Below, piece after piece: positions 36,648 through 47,054 of a stretch of DNA of 64,000 nt (positions are counted from its first letter, which is position 1; each line of letters starts with the position of its first letter). Source of the stretch: Palleronia sp. THAF1 (GTDB taxonomy: Bacteria > Pseudomonadota > Alphaproteobacteria > Rhodobacterales > Rhodobacteraceae). The notes under the pieces are model-generated. The model was given only the letters and a program-made list of their open reading frames with translations. It was not told where the DNA came from and ran no database searches. The DNA is taken from assembly GCF_009363795.1 (NCBI RefSeq), contig NZ_CP045420.1:2833001-2897000 (forward strand). Reading direction: 5' to 3'. Made by a program: the position numbers and the translations under genes.

Positions 36648-37879
36648 CCGGCCAGTTCTTCGATCCACTGGAACTGCGCGGGCAGGCACACCCGCTTGAG
36701 GTCGTAGTCGCGCAGCACCCGTGCGCGCGCCGCGGCCCCAAGATCACCGCGCAGCTCCGGGTCTTCGATCAGCTCTTCGACGCAGTCGACCAGCGCCTCC
36801 TTGTCGAAGAAGTCGAACATCAGCCCGTTTTCGCCATCCGTGATCGCTTCGCGCACCGGAGCGGTGTCGCTGGCGACAATGGCGCACCCGGCACTCATCG
36901 CTTCCATCAACGACCATGACAGGACGAACGGATACGTCAGATAGACGTGCACCATGCTGACCTGCAGCAGCTTGGTGAAATCCTCGCGCCCGATTCGACC
37001 CGTGAAGTGCACCCTGTCCCAGTCGGCGTCGGAGATTTGATCCCCCACCTCGGCCAGCATCTTCTGCTTCCAGGTGCCGCCCTCTTTCGGCGCACTGCCG
37101 TAACTGACGCCATCTTCGCCGACGAGCACGACCTGCGCATTGGGCCGCCGCTTCAGCAGATCAGGCAGCGCGCGCATGAATACGTGGAAGCCGCGATACG
37201 GCTCCAGATTGCGGTTTACGAAGGTCACGATTTCATCCCCGGCGGCGAAGGGGGGATGGCCCTCCAGTTCCAGCCGGGCCACGGGGTCGGGCTTGATCGT
37301 ATCGGTGTCGATGCCATCGAACACGACGCTGATCTTGTCGCGCAAGGCGTCGGGATGGCCGTCCGCCTGCCAAAAGGTCGGCGCGATTCCGGCATCGGCG
37401 GCTTCCAGTTGCAAGCGCATGGCAAGGTTCTTCATTTCGACACGCGGCCCGCGCCCAAGCTCTGTCGCACTGTCGAACTCTTGGTCGAAGCCAATGTCCG
37501 CGCCGCTTTCACGATAGTAGAACTCGCAGAACACACCGATCCGTGCGTCGGGCCAGACGTGCCGCAGGTACATCGCCTCTCCCCAGCCTGAATGCGCGAC
37601 GATGACATCGGGCGACAAACCACGGTCCTTCAGCGCCATGCACGCACGATAAACGATGGCTCCGCGATCCGCCGCGCGGTTCAGCGTGTTCACCCACGGA
37701 TGCAACACGTGATTCTTCGGCGCGTCGTACTTATAGGCGATCACCTCGACCCCGCGCCACTTGATCGATTTTTCGACCCGGCTTGTCAGCGCGACAACCC
37801 GGTGCCCCGCCTGCGCCAGCGCCGGGGCCAGATGTGCGAATTGACCCGGAAAGTTCTGGTGTAGGAAAAGAATGTTCAT
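36644..37879 (-). CDS. Glycosyltransferase family 4
   Basis: A 411-residue GT-B glycosyltransferase. It begins ILFLHQNFPGQFAHLAPALA, a glycan-synthesis-like N-terminus, and has the donor-binding FVNRNLEPYRGFHVFMRALP segment and the LMEAMSAGCAIVASD motif near the end. It is likely cytoplasmic; the sugar is unknown. It is on the strand opposite to leuS, with which it diverges, and its stop overlaps the DUF3576 stop in TTAA. Confidence 0.87.
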   Translation of the reverse strand: MNILFLHQNFPGQFAHLAPALAQAGHRVVALTSRVEKSIKWRGVEVIAYKYDAPKNHVLHPWVNTLNRAADRGAIVYRACMALKDRGLSPDVIVAHSGWGEAMYLRHVWPDARIGVFCEFYYRESGADIGFDQEFDSATELGRGPRVEMKNLAMRLQLEAADAGIAPTFWQADGHPDALRDKISVVFDGIDTDTIKPDPVARLELEGHPPFAAGDEIVTFVNRNLEPYRGFHVFMRALPDLLKRRPNAQVVLVGEDGVSYGSAPKEGGTWKQKMLAEVGDQISDADWDRVHFTGRIGREDFTKLLQVSMVHVYLTYPFVLSWSLMEAMSAGCAIVASDTAPVREAITDGENGLMFDFFDKEALVDCVEELIEDPELRGDLGAAARARVLRDYDLKRVCLPAQFQWIEELAG

Positions 37880-38015
37880 CGCATGCTCGGTAATCTGTTT
37901 TGGACGCGTGATGCCGTAAAATTGGGGCGATGATAAGGAGCATTGGCTGGACCCTGCCCCCGTGCGCTCCTATCAAGTCCCGCAACACACCGAAGACCAT
38001 CCCGAAGGGGCGCCC

Positions 38016-40562
38016 ATGGACCGCTACGACGCAGCCGCCATCGAACCGAAATGGCAGCAGGAATGGGAGCGCGCAGGCTGCTTCACCGCCAAGCGCGATG
38101 CCGCGAAGCCGAAGTACTACGTGCTGGAGATGTTCCCCTACCCATCCGGCAACCTGCACATCGGTCACGTGCGCAACTACGCGATGGGCGATGTGGTCGC
38201 GCGCTATAAGCTGGCGACCGGCCATGCCGTGCTGCACCCGATGGGCTGGGACGCGTTTGGCTTGCCTGCTGAAAACGCAGCGATGGAACGCGGCGTGCAC
38301 CCCGAAGGCTGGACGCGCGAGAATATTGCCAACATGAAGGGGCAATTCGGCCGTCTTGGCCTGACGCTGGATTGGTCCCGCGAATTCGCCACCTGCGATC
38401 CGGACTACTATGGCCAACAGCAGGCCATGTTTATCGACTTCCTGGAAAAGGGCCTCGTGTACCGCAAGAACGCGGTGGTGAACTGGGATCCCGTGGACAT
38501 GACCGTTCTGGCCAACGAACAGGTCGAAGACGGGCGCGGCTGGCGGTCCGGCGCGTTGGTGGAACGGCGTGAGCTGACGCAGTGGTTCTTCAAGATCAGC
38601 CAATATTCCGACGATCTGCTAGGCGCGCTCGACGGCTTGGACAACTGGCCCGACAAGGTCAAATCCATGCAGCGCAACTGGATCGGCAAGTCGCGCGGCC
38701 TGCAATTCGGCTTCAAGCTGGACGACGCGGCCGACGGCTTTGACACGATAGAAGTCTACACCACCCGCCCGGACACCCTGCTGGGCGCGTCTTTCGTCGG
38801 CATCTCTGCCGATCATCCGCTGGCAAAATCGCTGGAAGGCGACAATCCGCAACTGGCCGCCTTCAACGCCGAGTGCCGCAAGATGGGCACCGCCGAAGAA
38901 GACATGGAAAAGGCCGAGAAGCGCGGCTTCGACACTGGCTTGACCGTCACACATCCGCTGGACCCGGACTGGCACCTGCCCGTCTTTGTGGCCAACTTCA
39001 TCCTGATGGACTACGGCACGGGCGCGATCTTCGGCTGCCCCGCCCACGATCAGCGCGATCTGGAGTTCGCGCGCAAATACGACCTGCCGGTGATCTCGAC
39101 CTTCCAGCCGGTCGCGGGAGAGCACATCAAGCCAGAGAATGACGGCACGCCCTACGTCCCGCCGAAGACCGAAACCGTGACCTACATCAAGCTGGTCGCA
39201 GGCGCTCCCGAACAGACCGGCGAGCAAGCCATCGACGCGGCGATTGCCGAGGCCGAGCGTCTGAACATCGGCAAGGGCGTCACCAAGTTCCGGCTGCGCG
39301 ACTGGGGCCTGTCGCGGCAACGCTACTGGGGCTGCCCGATCCCGGTGGTGCATTGCGATGCCTGCGGTGTGGTGCCCGAGAAGAAAGAGAACCTGCCGGT
39401 CGAGCTGCCCAAGGACGTGTCCTTCGACCGCCCGGGCAATCCGCTGGACCGGCATGATGACTGGCGCAATGTGCCCTGCCCGTCGTGCGGCGCGGACGCC
39501 AAGCGCGAGACCGACACGATGGACACCTTCGTGGACTCAAGCTGGTACTACGCGCGCTTCACCTCCCCCGGTGCAGAAACGCCGACCGACCCCGAAGACG
39601 CCGCCTACTGGATGAACGTCGACCAATATATCGGTGGCGTCGAGCACGCGATTTTGCATTTGCTGTACTCCCGCTTCTTCGCCCGCGCGATGAACGAGGC
39701 CGACCACCTGCCCGACGCCGCCCGCGAACCCTTCGACGCGCTGTTCACGCAGGGGATGGTGACGCATGAGATCTACATGACCGAAGAAGACGGGAAGAAG
39801 ACCTATTACTTCCCGCACGAGGTGACGAACGGCAAACTTGCCGACGGGCGCGAGGTCAAGGTCATCCCCTCCGCCAAGATGTCCAAGTCCAAGCGCAACG
39901 TCGTGGACCCGGTCGAGATTATCGACCGCTTCGGGGCCGATACCGCACGGTGGTTCGTCCTGTCCGACTCGCCCCCCGAGCGGGATGTCGAATGGACGGA
40001 CGCAGGTGCAGAGGCCGCATCGAAGCACCTCGCCCGCGTGTGGCGCACCGCCATGGCCGCCCGCGATGCGGCAGAGACGGGGCAGGGTGACGAAGACTTG
40101 CTGCGCGAGATGCACAAGACCATCCACGACGTGACGATGGGCGTCGAAAGCTTCGGCTTCAACGCGGCCATCGCGCGGCTCTATGCTTTCGCGGCGACGC
40201 TGCAGAAATCCAAGGCGGGACGCAAAGCACAGGTACAGGCGGCGCGCACGCTTGCGCAACTCATGTCCCCCATGACACCGCACCTGTCCGAAGAAATCTG
40301 GCAGGCGCTTGGTGGCGAAGGGCTGATCGCAACCGCCGCTTGGCCGAAGGCCGATCCGGCGATGCTGGTGGAGGACGAGGTGACGCTGCCGATCCAGGTG
40401 AACGGAAAGCGCCGCGACGAGATCCGCGTGCCCAAGGACATGCCGAAGGACCAGATAGAGGCAAAAGCTTTGGCCTCTGACGCGGTTCAGCGTAGCCTTG
40501 ACGGGAAGGAACCGAAGAAGGTGATCGTCGTGCCGGGGAAGATCGTGAATGTCGTGGTGTAA
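38016..40562 (+). CDS. leuS: Leucyl-tRNA synthetase
   Basis: An 848-residue class I synthetase that charges tRNA-Leu. HIGH is at residues 48-51 and KMSKS at 621-625. The editing (CP1) domain and a zinc-like C-x2-C region (VHCDACG) are visible in the middle. I chose ATG 38016 ([13 protein letters not shown]), with AAGGGG upstream, over an earlier in-frame start at 37962. It overlaps lptE by 14 bases and leads the leuS-lptE-holA run. Confidence 0.97.
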   Translation: MDRYDAAAIEPKWQQEWERAGCFTAKRDAAKPKYYVLEMFPYPSGNLHIGHVRNYAMGDVVARYKLATGHAVLHPMGWDAFGLPAENAAMERGVHPEGWTRENIANMKGQFGRLGLTLDWSREFATCDPDYYGQQQAMFIDFLEKGLVYRKNAVVNWDPVDMTVLANEQVEDGRGWRSGALVERRELTQWFFKISQYSDDLLGALDGLDNWPDKVKSMQRNWIGKSRGLQFGFKLDDAADGFDTIEVYTTRPDTLLGASFVGISADHPLAKSLEGDNPQLAAFNAECRKMGTAEEDMEKAEKRGFDTGLTVTHPLDPDWHLPVFVANFILMDYGTGAIFGCPAHDQRDLEFARKYDLPVISTFQPVAGEHIKPENDGTPYVPPKTETVTYIKLVAGAPEQTGEQAIDAAIAEAERLNIGKGVTKFRLRDWGLSRQRYWGCPIPVVHCDACGVVPEKKENLPVELPKDVSFDRPGNPLDRHDDWRNVPCPSCGADAKRETDTMDTFVDSSWYYARFTSPGAETPTDPEDAAYWMNVDQYIGGVEHAILHLLYSRFFARAMNEADHLPDAAREPFDALFTQGMVTHEIYMTEEDGKKTYYFPHEVTNGKLADGREVKVIPSAKMSKSKRNVVDPVEIIDRFGADTARWFVLSDSPPERDVEWTDAGAEAASKHLARVWRTAMAARDAAETGQGDEDLLREMHKTIHDVTMGVESFGFNAAIARLYAFAATLQKSKAGRKAQVQAARTLAQLMSPMTPHLSEEIWQALGGEGLIATAAWPKADPAMLVEDEVTLPIQVNGKRRDEIRVPKDMPKDQIEAKALASDAVQRSLDGKEPKKVIVVPGKIVNVVV

Positions 40563-41058
40563 AGCAGCCTGCCTGACCCTTCTGCTGTCGGCTTGCGGGT
40601 TCACCCCCGTCTACGGCCCCGTCGGCGTTGCCCGTGGCCTGACCGGAGAGATCGCAATCGACCCACCGCGGGACGAGACCGGCTTCGTTTTCGTCAAAAA
40701 GCTGGAGGAACGGTTGGGCCGCGCCAGCAGCGCGCGCTACCGTCTGGCCGCCGATCTGGATGTCTCGGAAGAGCGTCAGGGCATCACGCCATCGAACGAT
40801 TCGACGCGGGTGCATGTCGTCGGGACGCTGGACTACCAGTTGCTGCAGGCGGGCACGAACGCCCCCGTGCGCAGCGGGCAGATCACAAGCTTCACTGCCT
40901 ATTCCGATCCCGTCTTCACCGACACGCGCGTCACAATCGCGGGCAATCCGGTCACCGTCCGCGCGGCACGGCGCGACGCGACCGAACGGCTGATGACGAT
41001 TCTTGCCGACCGGTTGACGGCCGAACTGCAGGCGTCCGCCGCCGATTGGCGGCAATGA
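40549..41058 (+). CDS. lptE: LPS assembly lipoprotein LptE
   Basis: A 169-residue lipoprotein (lipobox LLSAC, C16) that would plug and support the LptD barrel in lipopolysaccharide transport. It begins with [10 protein letters not shown], the family signature. It overlaps the leuS end by 14 bases and the holA start by 4 bases (ATGA), so the three are translationally coupled. Sequence conservation of LptE is low, so the assignment depends on pattern and position. Confidence 0.88.
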   Translation: MSWCKAACLTLLLSACGFTPVYGPVGVARGLTGEIAIDPPRDETGFVFVKKLEERLGRASSARYRLAADLDVSEERQGITPSNDSTRVHVVGTLDYQLLQAGTNAPVRSGQITSFTAYSDPVFTDTRVTIAGNPVTVRAARRDATERLMTILADRLTAELQASAADWRQ

Positions 41059-42074
41059 AGCTGAACGCCCGCGACGCGAACGCCTGGATCGCGAAGCCCC
41101 CGCCCGACCGCCCCGGCACGCTGATCTACGGCGAAGACGCGATGCGCGTTGCGCTGAAACGGCAGGACCTTGTGGCGAACCTCGCCGGTCCCGGTGCGGA
41201 CGAGGAAATGCGCCTGACACGCATCGCCGCCGCCGATCTGCGCAAGGAAAAGTCGCTGCTGTCGGATGCGCTGAAGGCGCAGGGTTTCTTCCCCGGCGCA
41301 CGGGTTGCACTGGTGGAAGACGTCACGGCCCACAATGCCGACCAGATCGTCGCGGCGCTGAGCGATTGGAAACCGGGCGACGCGCATATCGTCGTGACGG
41401 GCGGGCAGCTGAAGCCGACCAACGCCATTCGCAAGACGTTCGAGAAACACCCCAGCGCCGTCGCCATCGCAATCTATGACCAGCCCCCCGACCGGGCAGA
41501 GATCGAAGGTTGGATCAAGGACGCGGGCCTTGCCCCCGATCGCGACGCCATGGGCGCGCTGATGGAAATCGCGCAAGCTGTCGGGCCAGGCGACCTGCGT
41601 CGGATGATCGACAAGCTGGCGCTCTATAAGCACAACGATCCGGCCCCGCTGACGCCCGATGACATTGCCGCCTGTGCCCCGGCCTCGACCGAGGCCGAGC
41701 TTGACGACGTGTTGAACGCCGCCGCCGATGGGCGCACCGGGCAAATCGGCCCGATCCTTGCGCGGCTGGAAGCGCAGGGCGCGCAGCCGGTGGCCTTGGT
41801 GATCGCCGCCACCCGCCACTTCCGCACTTTGCACGCCGCCGCCGCTGATCCCGGCGGCCCGGCGTCGGGCATCGGCAAGCTGCGCCCGCCGGTCTTCGGG
41901 CCCCGCCGCGACGCGATGCTGCGACAGGCCCAGCGTTACGGGATGCACCGGTTGGAAGACGCGCTGCGGCTTCTGACCGACACCGACCTGACCCTGCGGT
42001 CTACCGCCCGCGCCCCGCAGATGGCGCTGATGGAACGCACACTCATACGCCTTGCCATGATGGGACGACGCTGA
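41055..42074 (+). CDS. holA: DNA polymerase III delta subunit
   Basis: A 339-residue clamp-loader subunit that opens the sliding clamp. It has the HolA pattern LIYGEDAMRVALKRQDL at the start, then AVGPGDLRRMIDKLALY, and lacks the full AAA+ nucleotide motifs, as expected. ATG 41055 overlaps the lptE stop (ATGA). Its TGA shares its last base with the ATG of the GST gene. Confidence 0.93.
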   Translation: MKLNARDANAWIAKPPPDRPGTLIYGEDAMRVALKRQDLVANLAGPGADEEMRLTRIAAADLRKEKSLLSDALKAQGFFPGARVALVEDVTAHNADQIVAALSDWKPGDAHIVVTGGQLKPTNAIRKTFEKHPSAVAIAIYDQPPDRAEIEGWIKDAGLAPDRDAMGALMEIAQAVGPGDLRRMIDKLALYKHNDPAPLTPDDIAACAPASTEAELDDVLNAAADGRTGQIGPILARLEAQGAQPVALVIAATRHFRTLHAAAADPGGPASGIGKLRPPVFGPRRDAMLRQAQRYGMHRLEDALRLLTDTDLTLRSTARAPQMALMERTLIRLAMMGRR

Positions 42075-42661
42075 TGCTGACGCTTTACGGAACCTCGAAA
42101 ACCCGCGCCTTGCGGCCCCTGTGGCTGCTGGAAGAACTGGGCTTGGATTACACCCACGAGCCGACGCCGCCGCGCCATGACGCGCTAAAGACGCTCAGCA
42201 ATCTGGGCAAGGTGCCGGTGCTTGACGCCGACGGTACCGCGATCACCGACTCAACGGCGATCCTGACCTATCTGGCGGATCGCGAAGGCCGCTTTACCGC
42301 CCCCGCCGGTACGCTTGCGCGGGCCGAGCAGGACGCGCTGACCTTCATGGTACTGGATGATCTGGAAGGCCAGCTTTGGACGGCAGCCAAGCATAGCTTC
42401 ATCCTGCCCGAAGAGCGCCGCGTTCCAGCCGTGAAAGAGACCGCGCGGTGGGAGTTCTCGCGCTACGTCGACAAGCTGATGGAACGCCGCAAGGGACCGT
42501 GGCTGATGGGCGACGAAATGACGATTCCCGACATCATCGCCGTTCACTGTGGTGGCTGGGCCAAATCCGCGAAGTTCGAGACGGATAACGAGGATTACGT
42601 CGCCTACATCAAGCAGGGTCGCGCCCGCGAGGCCTTCAAACGGGCTGCCGCGCTGCCCTGA
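42074..42661 (+). CDS. Glutathione S-transferase family protein
   Basis: A 195-residue GST with an N-terminal thioredoxin-like domain (TLYGTSKTRALRP, GKVPVLDADG, DSTAILTYL) and a C-terminal helical domain. It shares one base with the holA stop. Substrate is unknown. A second GST is encoded at 52300-52932. Confidence 0.9.
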   Translation: MLTLYGTSKTRALRPLWLLEELGLDYTHEPTPPRHDALKTLSNLGKVPVLDADGTAITDSTAILTYLADREGRFTAPAGTLARAEQDALTFMVLDDLEGQLWTAAKHSFILPEERRVPAVKETARWEFSRYVDKLMERRKGPWLMGDEMTIPDIIAVHCGGWAKSAKFETDNEDYVAYIKQGRAREAFKRAAALP

Positions 42662-42719
42662 CGCGGGAACGAAGACGCCACCGCTTTGTTGCCACCGCAA
42701 CGAGTATAGGAGCGTTCCC

Positions 42720-43682
42720 ATGTCCCAGAAATCAGCCATCGTCCTTGGCGGAAGCGCCGGTGTCGGCCACGCGGTCGTCACCGCCCTTGTCGACAGGGGC
42801 TACCGGGTCGGCGTTGTCGCCCGCGGCGAAGACCGCCTGGCAGAGATGCGCGACACACTCGGCGACCGGATCGCCACCTCCAGCGCCGATGTGGGCGACG
42901 CCGCGGCTTTGGAAGCCGCGACCGACACGCTGATTGCCGAGATCGGCAAGCCCACCGTCTGGGTGAACAGCGCCATGCTGACCAGTTTCTCGCCGTTCGA
43001 GAAGGTCGAAGCCGACGAGTTCAAGAAGATCGTCGACACAACGTTGCACGGTCAGGCGAACGGCTGCCGCCTTGCTTTACGGCACATGGATCGCGGCAAT
43101 ATCGTCAACATCGGGTCGGGTCTTGGTTATCGCTCCGTGCCGTTTCAGGCCGCCTATTGCGCGGCCAAGCATGGTATCAACGGCTTCACATCGGCCCTGC
43201 GCTGCGAGTTGATCCGCGACAAGCGCCCCATAACCCTCTCGGTGGTGCAACTGCCCGCGCTGAACACGCCGCAATTTGATTGGGCGATCAACCGATTGGA
43301 GCAAAAGCCACAGCCCGCCCCGCCGATCTTCCAGCCACACGTCGCCGCGAATGCGGTGATGAAAGCCATCGACACCGACGCGCGCGAGATCCTCGTGGCA
43401 AAATCCGTGATCCAGTTGGTCTTCGGCAATTTCATCGCACCCGACTGGCTGGACAAAAAGCTGGCGAAAGACGGGGCCGAGATGCAGAAATCCGGCGCGA
43501 ATGAGCCCGGCGGGCGTGAGAACAACCTGATGACGCCAGCAACCCACGCAGCCGGGGCCAAGGGCAGCTTTACCGACCGCGCGGAAGACAGCGCCTTTAC
43601 CATGGATGGCGACACCCTGCGCTATGCCATCTTCGGCGGTGCGCTGGGTGTCGCTTTCATCCTTGGTCTTCTGATCGGTTAG
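42720..43682 (+). CDS. SDR family oxidoreductase with C-terminal membrane helix
   Basis: A 320-residue short-chain dehydrogenase. The GGSAGVGHA motif is at residues 10-18, and the catalytic Tyr-x3-Lys is in AAYCAAKHG. Unlike the two other SDRs nearby, it has a C-terminal extension ending in a hydrophobic segment (YAIFGGALGVAFILGLLIG), so it may be anchored in the membrane. ATG 42720 is preceded by AGGAGCG. Substrate unknown. It is convergent with the GH13 gene, three bases apart. Confidence 0.88.
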   Translation: MSQKSAIVLGGSAGVGHAVVTALVDRGYRVGVVARGEDRLAEMRDTLGDRIATSSADVGDAAALEAATDTLIAEIGKPTVWVNSAMLTSFSPFEKVEADEFKKIVDTTLHGQANGCRLALRHMDRGNIVNIGSGLGYRSVPFQAAYCAAKHGINGFTSALRCELIRDKRPITLSVVQLPALNTPQFDWAINRLEQKPQPAPPIFQPHVAANAVMKAIDTDAREILVAKSVIQLVFGNFIAPDWLDKKLAKDGAEMQKSGANEPGGRENNLMTPATHAAGAKGSFTDRAEDSAFTMDGDTLRYAIFGGALGVAFILGLLIG

Positions 43683-43685
43683 GGA

Positions 43686-45275
43686 TCAGTTGCAGGCGGT
43701 CTCTTCCCGCTCTTCGACACCTTCCCAAACGGCGGCGCCCCACTTCGGCAGGCGCCGCCCATCCCAGCCATGGCTTAGCACGGGCGCCATGCCTTGCCGG
43801 GTCGGCACGGGCAGTTGGTCATCGCCGAAGTTGAACACCACCAACCAACGCTCATCCCCCTTCGTGATCCGCAGGGACATGGCCGTATCAGAAGCGTCGC
43901 ATTCCACCTTGTCCGGCGCGGCGATCCGCGTCTCTTTCCGGAACGCCATCGCACGGCGGTAGAAGTTCAGCACAGACTCCGCGTTATCTTCCTGCGCCTC
44001 GACGCTCAACGCCTTGTCCCAACGCATGGGCAACCACGGCTCGCCTTTCGTGAAACCGAAGTTTTTCAGGTCCTTCCGCCACGGGATCGGAATGCGCGGC
44101 GGCTCACGCCCCGGAGCGTCTGGCCAATAAAGCAGATCAAAGGGGTCCGTCGTCTCTTCCTTTGTCAGATCAAGCTGCGGCAGTCCCAATTCTTCACCCT
44201 GATACATCAGCGCGGCCCCCGGAAGGGTGGCGAGCAGCATCGCGAAGAACTTGGCACTTTCGGGCGACCCATCGCCCAGATCGCTGTTGTGGCGCACCTG
44301 ATCGTGGGACGAGAACCACCACGGCGCGCACCAGTCCCCGTCCAACTGCCGCAGGATATCTGCCAAAGCGGTCGGGTTCGTGGAAACAGTCGGCGGCAGC
44401 GTGTTGTAGCACCCGTCCAGCCGCCCGTCGGTCGTGAAGCTTTTCGATATCTCGATAGCGTCGTTACCGGTGTTGCTTTCGCCGATCAGGTAGATGTCGT
44501 CCCCCACCCATTTGCGCATGTTCTCGGTGTAGGCCGCGCCGTCGCCGGGCAGCAGGTCGTACACGTGGTCTTGATATGAGTATGGGTTGTGGTTCGGCCC
44601 CGTGACCCGGGATGCCACAACGGGCCGCGCAGGCGGATTGTCGGGCATGTCGGGATCGAACAGATACGCCGTGACCACGTCAAAGCGGAAGCCGTCGACG
44701 CCGCGATCCAACCAGAACTCCAATGTTTCGCGAAACATGCGCTGCACGAGCGGATGTCGCAGGTTCAGGTTCGCCTGACAGGACAGGAACTGATGGTGGT
44801 AGTATTGCTGACGACGGTGGTTCCACGTCCAGGCGGGCGGGCCGAACTGGCTGATCCAATTGTTCGGCGGCGTACCGTCCGGCTTCGGATCGCGCCAGAC
44901 GTAGCATTCCGCCTTTTCCTCGTCGCCGTCCAGCGACGCCTGAAACCACGCGTGATCGGTGCTGGTGTGGTTGAACACTGAATCGACCATGACCAGCAGA
45001 TCGCGGTCGTGCGCTTCTTTCACCAGCCGGTCGAAATCTTCCAGCGTGCCGTGCCGCTCTGCCACCGCGCGGTGGTCGGCCACATCGTAGCCGCCGTCAT
45101 GCAGCGGTGAGGTGTAGAAAGGGCACAACCACACCGCATCGACGTTCAGCGATGCGATGTAGTCAAGCTTTTCGGTAATCCCGTTCAGATCGCCGACGCC
45201 CGACCCGGTCGTGTCGTTGAACGACCGGGGATAGACTTCGTAAATCAGCGGGTTCGCTGGCCACTTACGCCCCAA
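43686..45275 (-). CDS. GH13 alpha-glucosidase
   Basis: A 529-residue family 13 glycoside hydrolase, closest in layout to alpha-glucosidases of the GH13_23 group. The catalytic nucleophile is D199 (GFRFDVV), the acid-base is E266 (IGESN), and the transition-state stabiliser is D325 (SSHDQVR). The start is a TTG at 45275 that overlaps the upstream SDR by 11 bases and follows a perfect GGAGG; no ATG fits. It is the third gene of a run with two SDRs on the same strand. No signal peptide, so cytoplasmic. Confidence 0.9.
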   Translation of the reverse strand: MGRKWPANPLIYEVYPRSFNDTTGSGVGDLNGITEKLDYIASLNVDAVWLCPFYTSPLHDGGYDVADHRAVAERHGTLEDFDRLVKEAHDRDLLVMVDSVFNHTSTDHAWFQASLDGDEEKAECYVWRDPKPDGTPPNNWISQFGPPAWTWNHRRQQYYHHQFLSCQANLNLRHPLVQRMFRETLEFWLDRGVDGFRFDVVTAYLFDPDMPDNPPARPVVASRVTGPNHNPYSYQDHVYDLLPGDGAAYTENMRKWVGDDIYLIGESNTGNDAIEISKSFTTDGRLDGCYNTLPPTVSTNPTALADILRQLDGDWCAPWWFSSHDQVRHNSDLGDGSPESAKFFAMLLATLPGAALMYQGEELGLPQLDLTKEETTDPFDLLYWPDAPGREPPRIPIPWRKDLKNFGFTKGEPWLPMRWDKALSVEAQEDNAESVLNFYRRAMAFRKETRIAAPDKVECDASDTAMSLRITKGDERWLVVFNFGDDQLPVPTRQGMAPVLSHGWDGRRLPKWGAAVWEGVEEREETACN

Positions 45276-46122
45276 CGATCATGCCTCCGTTCGGGTGCAG
45301 CGTCTGGCCGCTGAAATAGCTGCCATCGGGGCCGGCAAGGAACAGGAAGGCCGTCGCGACCTCCCACGGCTGGCCGCAACGGCCCATGGGAGTGGACGAT
45401 CCGAAATCCTCGACCATGTCAGCGGGCATGGTGCCGGGAATAAACGGCGTCCAGATCGGACCCGGAGCCACGCCGTTCACGCGGATACCCTTGGCCGTCA
45501 AGGCCGACGCCATCGAGCGCATGAACGCCAGCGACGCCCCGCGCGTGGTGGAATAGCCGATCAAGCTGTCGTTGCCCTGGAACGCATTGACGCTGTTGGT
45601 GATGACGACGCTCGCGCCCTCTTCCAGATGCGGCAAGGCGGCCTGCATGACGTAGAAGTAGCTCTTGATGTTAGAGCTTATCATGTCGTCCAGCATCTCG
45701 TCCGACAGCTTCTCGTCGATGGGCGAATCAAGGTACTGCTGGGCGTGGTTGATGACCAATGTGTCGAGCTGGCCGTAATGATCGACCACCTTCTTCACCA
45801 CGTCATCGGCATGGGTGCGGTTCCCCAGATCGCCTTCCAAGGTCAGGCATTCGCTGCCCTCGTCCTCGACGATCTTCTTCGTATCTTGGGCGTCACCCGT
45901 CTCCGAACGGTAGGCGATGGCGATCTTCGCACCCTCGCGCGCAAACAGCGCCGCCGTTGCGCGACCGATCCCAGAGTCTCCCCCGGTGATCAGAACGATC
46001 TTGTCCTTCATTTTGCCGACGCCCGGAAAGCGGGGCTTCCAATCGGGGGCCGGAGTCATCTCTGACTCGCGGCCCGGCATGGTGTCTTGGGTCTGCGGCG
46101 GAATCTTCGGATCGGTTGCCAT
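45265..46122 (-). CDS. SDR family oxidoreductase (YhdF/YghA-like)
   Basis: A 285-residue SDR of the glucose or ribitol dehydrogenase-like stress subgroup. It has the N-terminal extension PGRESEMTPAPDWKP typical of general stress protein 39-like SDRs, then TGGDSGIGRATA and the Tyr-x3-Lys region near GYSTTRGASLA. The canonical catalytic lysine of the SDR motif appears replaced: the sequence reads YSTTR, so the Y-x3-K lysine is arginine here; check before assuming activity. Start ATG 46122. The gene overlaps the GH13 start by 11 bases and follows the other SDR by 13 bases. Confidence 0.82.
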   Translation of the reverse strand: MATDPKIPPQTQDTMPGRESEMTPAPDWKPRFPGVGKMKDKIVLITGGDSGIGRATAALFAREGAKIAIAYRSETGDAQDTKKIVEDEGSECLTLEGDLGNRTHADDVVKKVVDHYGQLDTLVINHAQQYLDSPIDEKLSDEMLDDMISSNIKSYFYVMQAALPHLEEGASVVITNSVNAFQGNDSLIGYSTTRGASLAFMRSMASALTAKGIRVNGVAPGPIWTPFIPGTMPADMVEDFGSSTPMGRCGQPWEVATAFLFLAGPDGSYFSGQTLHPNGGMIVGA

Positions 46123-46135
46123 CTGCTTGCCCCCC

Positions 46136-46930
46136 TTACGTGTTGATTGCTGCGACAGCGCCGCCATCGACGCGGTAAGCGGACCCGTTGGTGAAGGTCG
46201 CGCGGTCCGAACACAGCAGGCCGATCACGGCGGCAACCTCATCCGGCTGACCACGACGCTTCAGCGTCAGGTAGGGCCGCTCTTCTTCCAAGAAGGTCTC
46301 GACGGCCTTGTCCTCGGACACGCCCATCTTCTCGGCGCGCATTTCCATCATGCCATCGGTCATCGGGCTTTCGATGAAGGCGGGCGAAACGGTGTTCATC
46401 AGCACGCCCTTGGGGCCGTAGACGAAGCTGGCGCCCTTGATAAAATTCAAAAGCGCGGCCTTCGACGTGTTGTAGACGGCCTCGTCCCAGTAGGGCTGAA
46501 CGGCGTTCTCGGACGTGACACAAACCATCCGGCCCCAACCTTTATCGACCATCTGCGGGATCATCCGCTTGGCCAGACGCACGGCAGACATGAAGTTCGT
46601 CTCCCACACGCGGCGGTATTCGTCGTCTGTCATCTCCAGCGGATCGCCCTTTTCGCCGGTGACACCAGCGGCGTGGACAAGGATATCGATCCCGCCCTTG
46701 TCCTTCATGGCATCGGCCAGCTTGTCGATGTGATCGGTCTTCGTCAGGTCGGCGGCCATGTATTCGACGTCCGAGCCGATCTGCTCGGCCTGAGCCTTCA
46801 CATCGCTCTCATCCATGTCGGTCAGCGTGATCTTCACGCCTTCCTCATGCAGAACCCGAGCGGCAGCGGCCGCAAGCCCGCCCGATCCGCCGGTGATGAG
46901 TGCGCGCTTGCCATTGATCTTCAAGTCCAT
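46136..46930 (-). CDS. SDR family oxidoreductase
   Basis: A 264-residue SDR with the TGGSGGLAAAAA cofactor motif, NAG-like VHAAGV, and Tyr-x3-Lys in VYNTSKAALL. Shares the general 3-ketoacyl/3-hydroxy-dehydrogenase fold; substrate unknown. It starts the SDR-SDR-GH13 run (46930 to 43686), and the next gene begins 13 bases downstream. Its full catalytic motif contrasts with the changed one in the downstream SDR. Confidence 0.86.
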   Translation of the reverse strand: MDLKINGKRALITGGSGGLAAAAARVLHEEGVKITLTDMDESDVKAQAEQIGSDVEYMAADLTKTDHIDKLADAMKDKGGIDILVHAAGVTGEKGDPLEMTDDEYRRVWETNFMSAVRLAKRMIPQMVDKGWGRMVCVTSENAVQPYWDEAVYNTSKAALLNFIKGASFVYGPKGVLMNTVSPAFIESPMTDGMMEMRAEKMGVSEDKAVETFLEEERPYLTLKRRGQPDEVAAVIGLLCSDRATFTNGSAYRVDGGAVAAINT

Positions 46931-47054
46931 CTCGGACCCCCGTTCATATTGTCATTCGATCAGCTAACGGAAAGCAGCGCGCGACGTTCCACCCCGCGAC
47001 ACATCTGTCGCGGGCTGCCCCTTTATCTTGTTTAGAATATGCGCCTTGCTGGCG

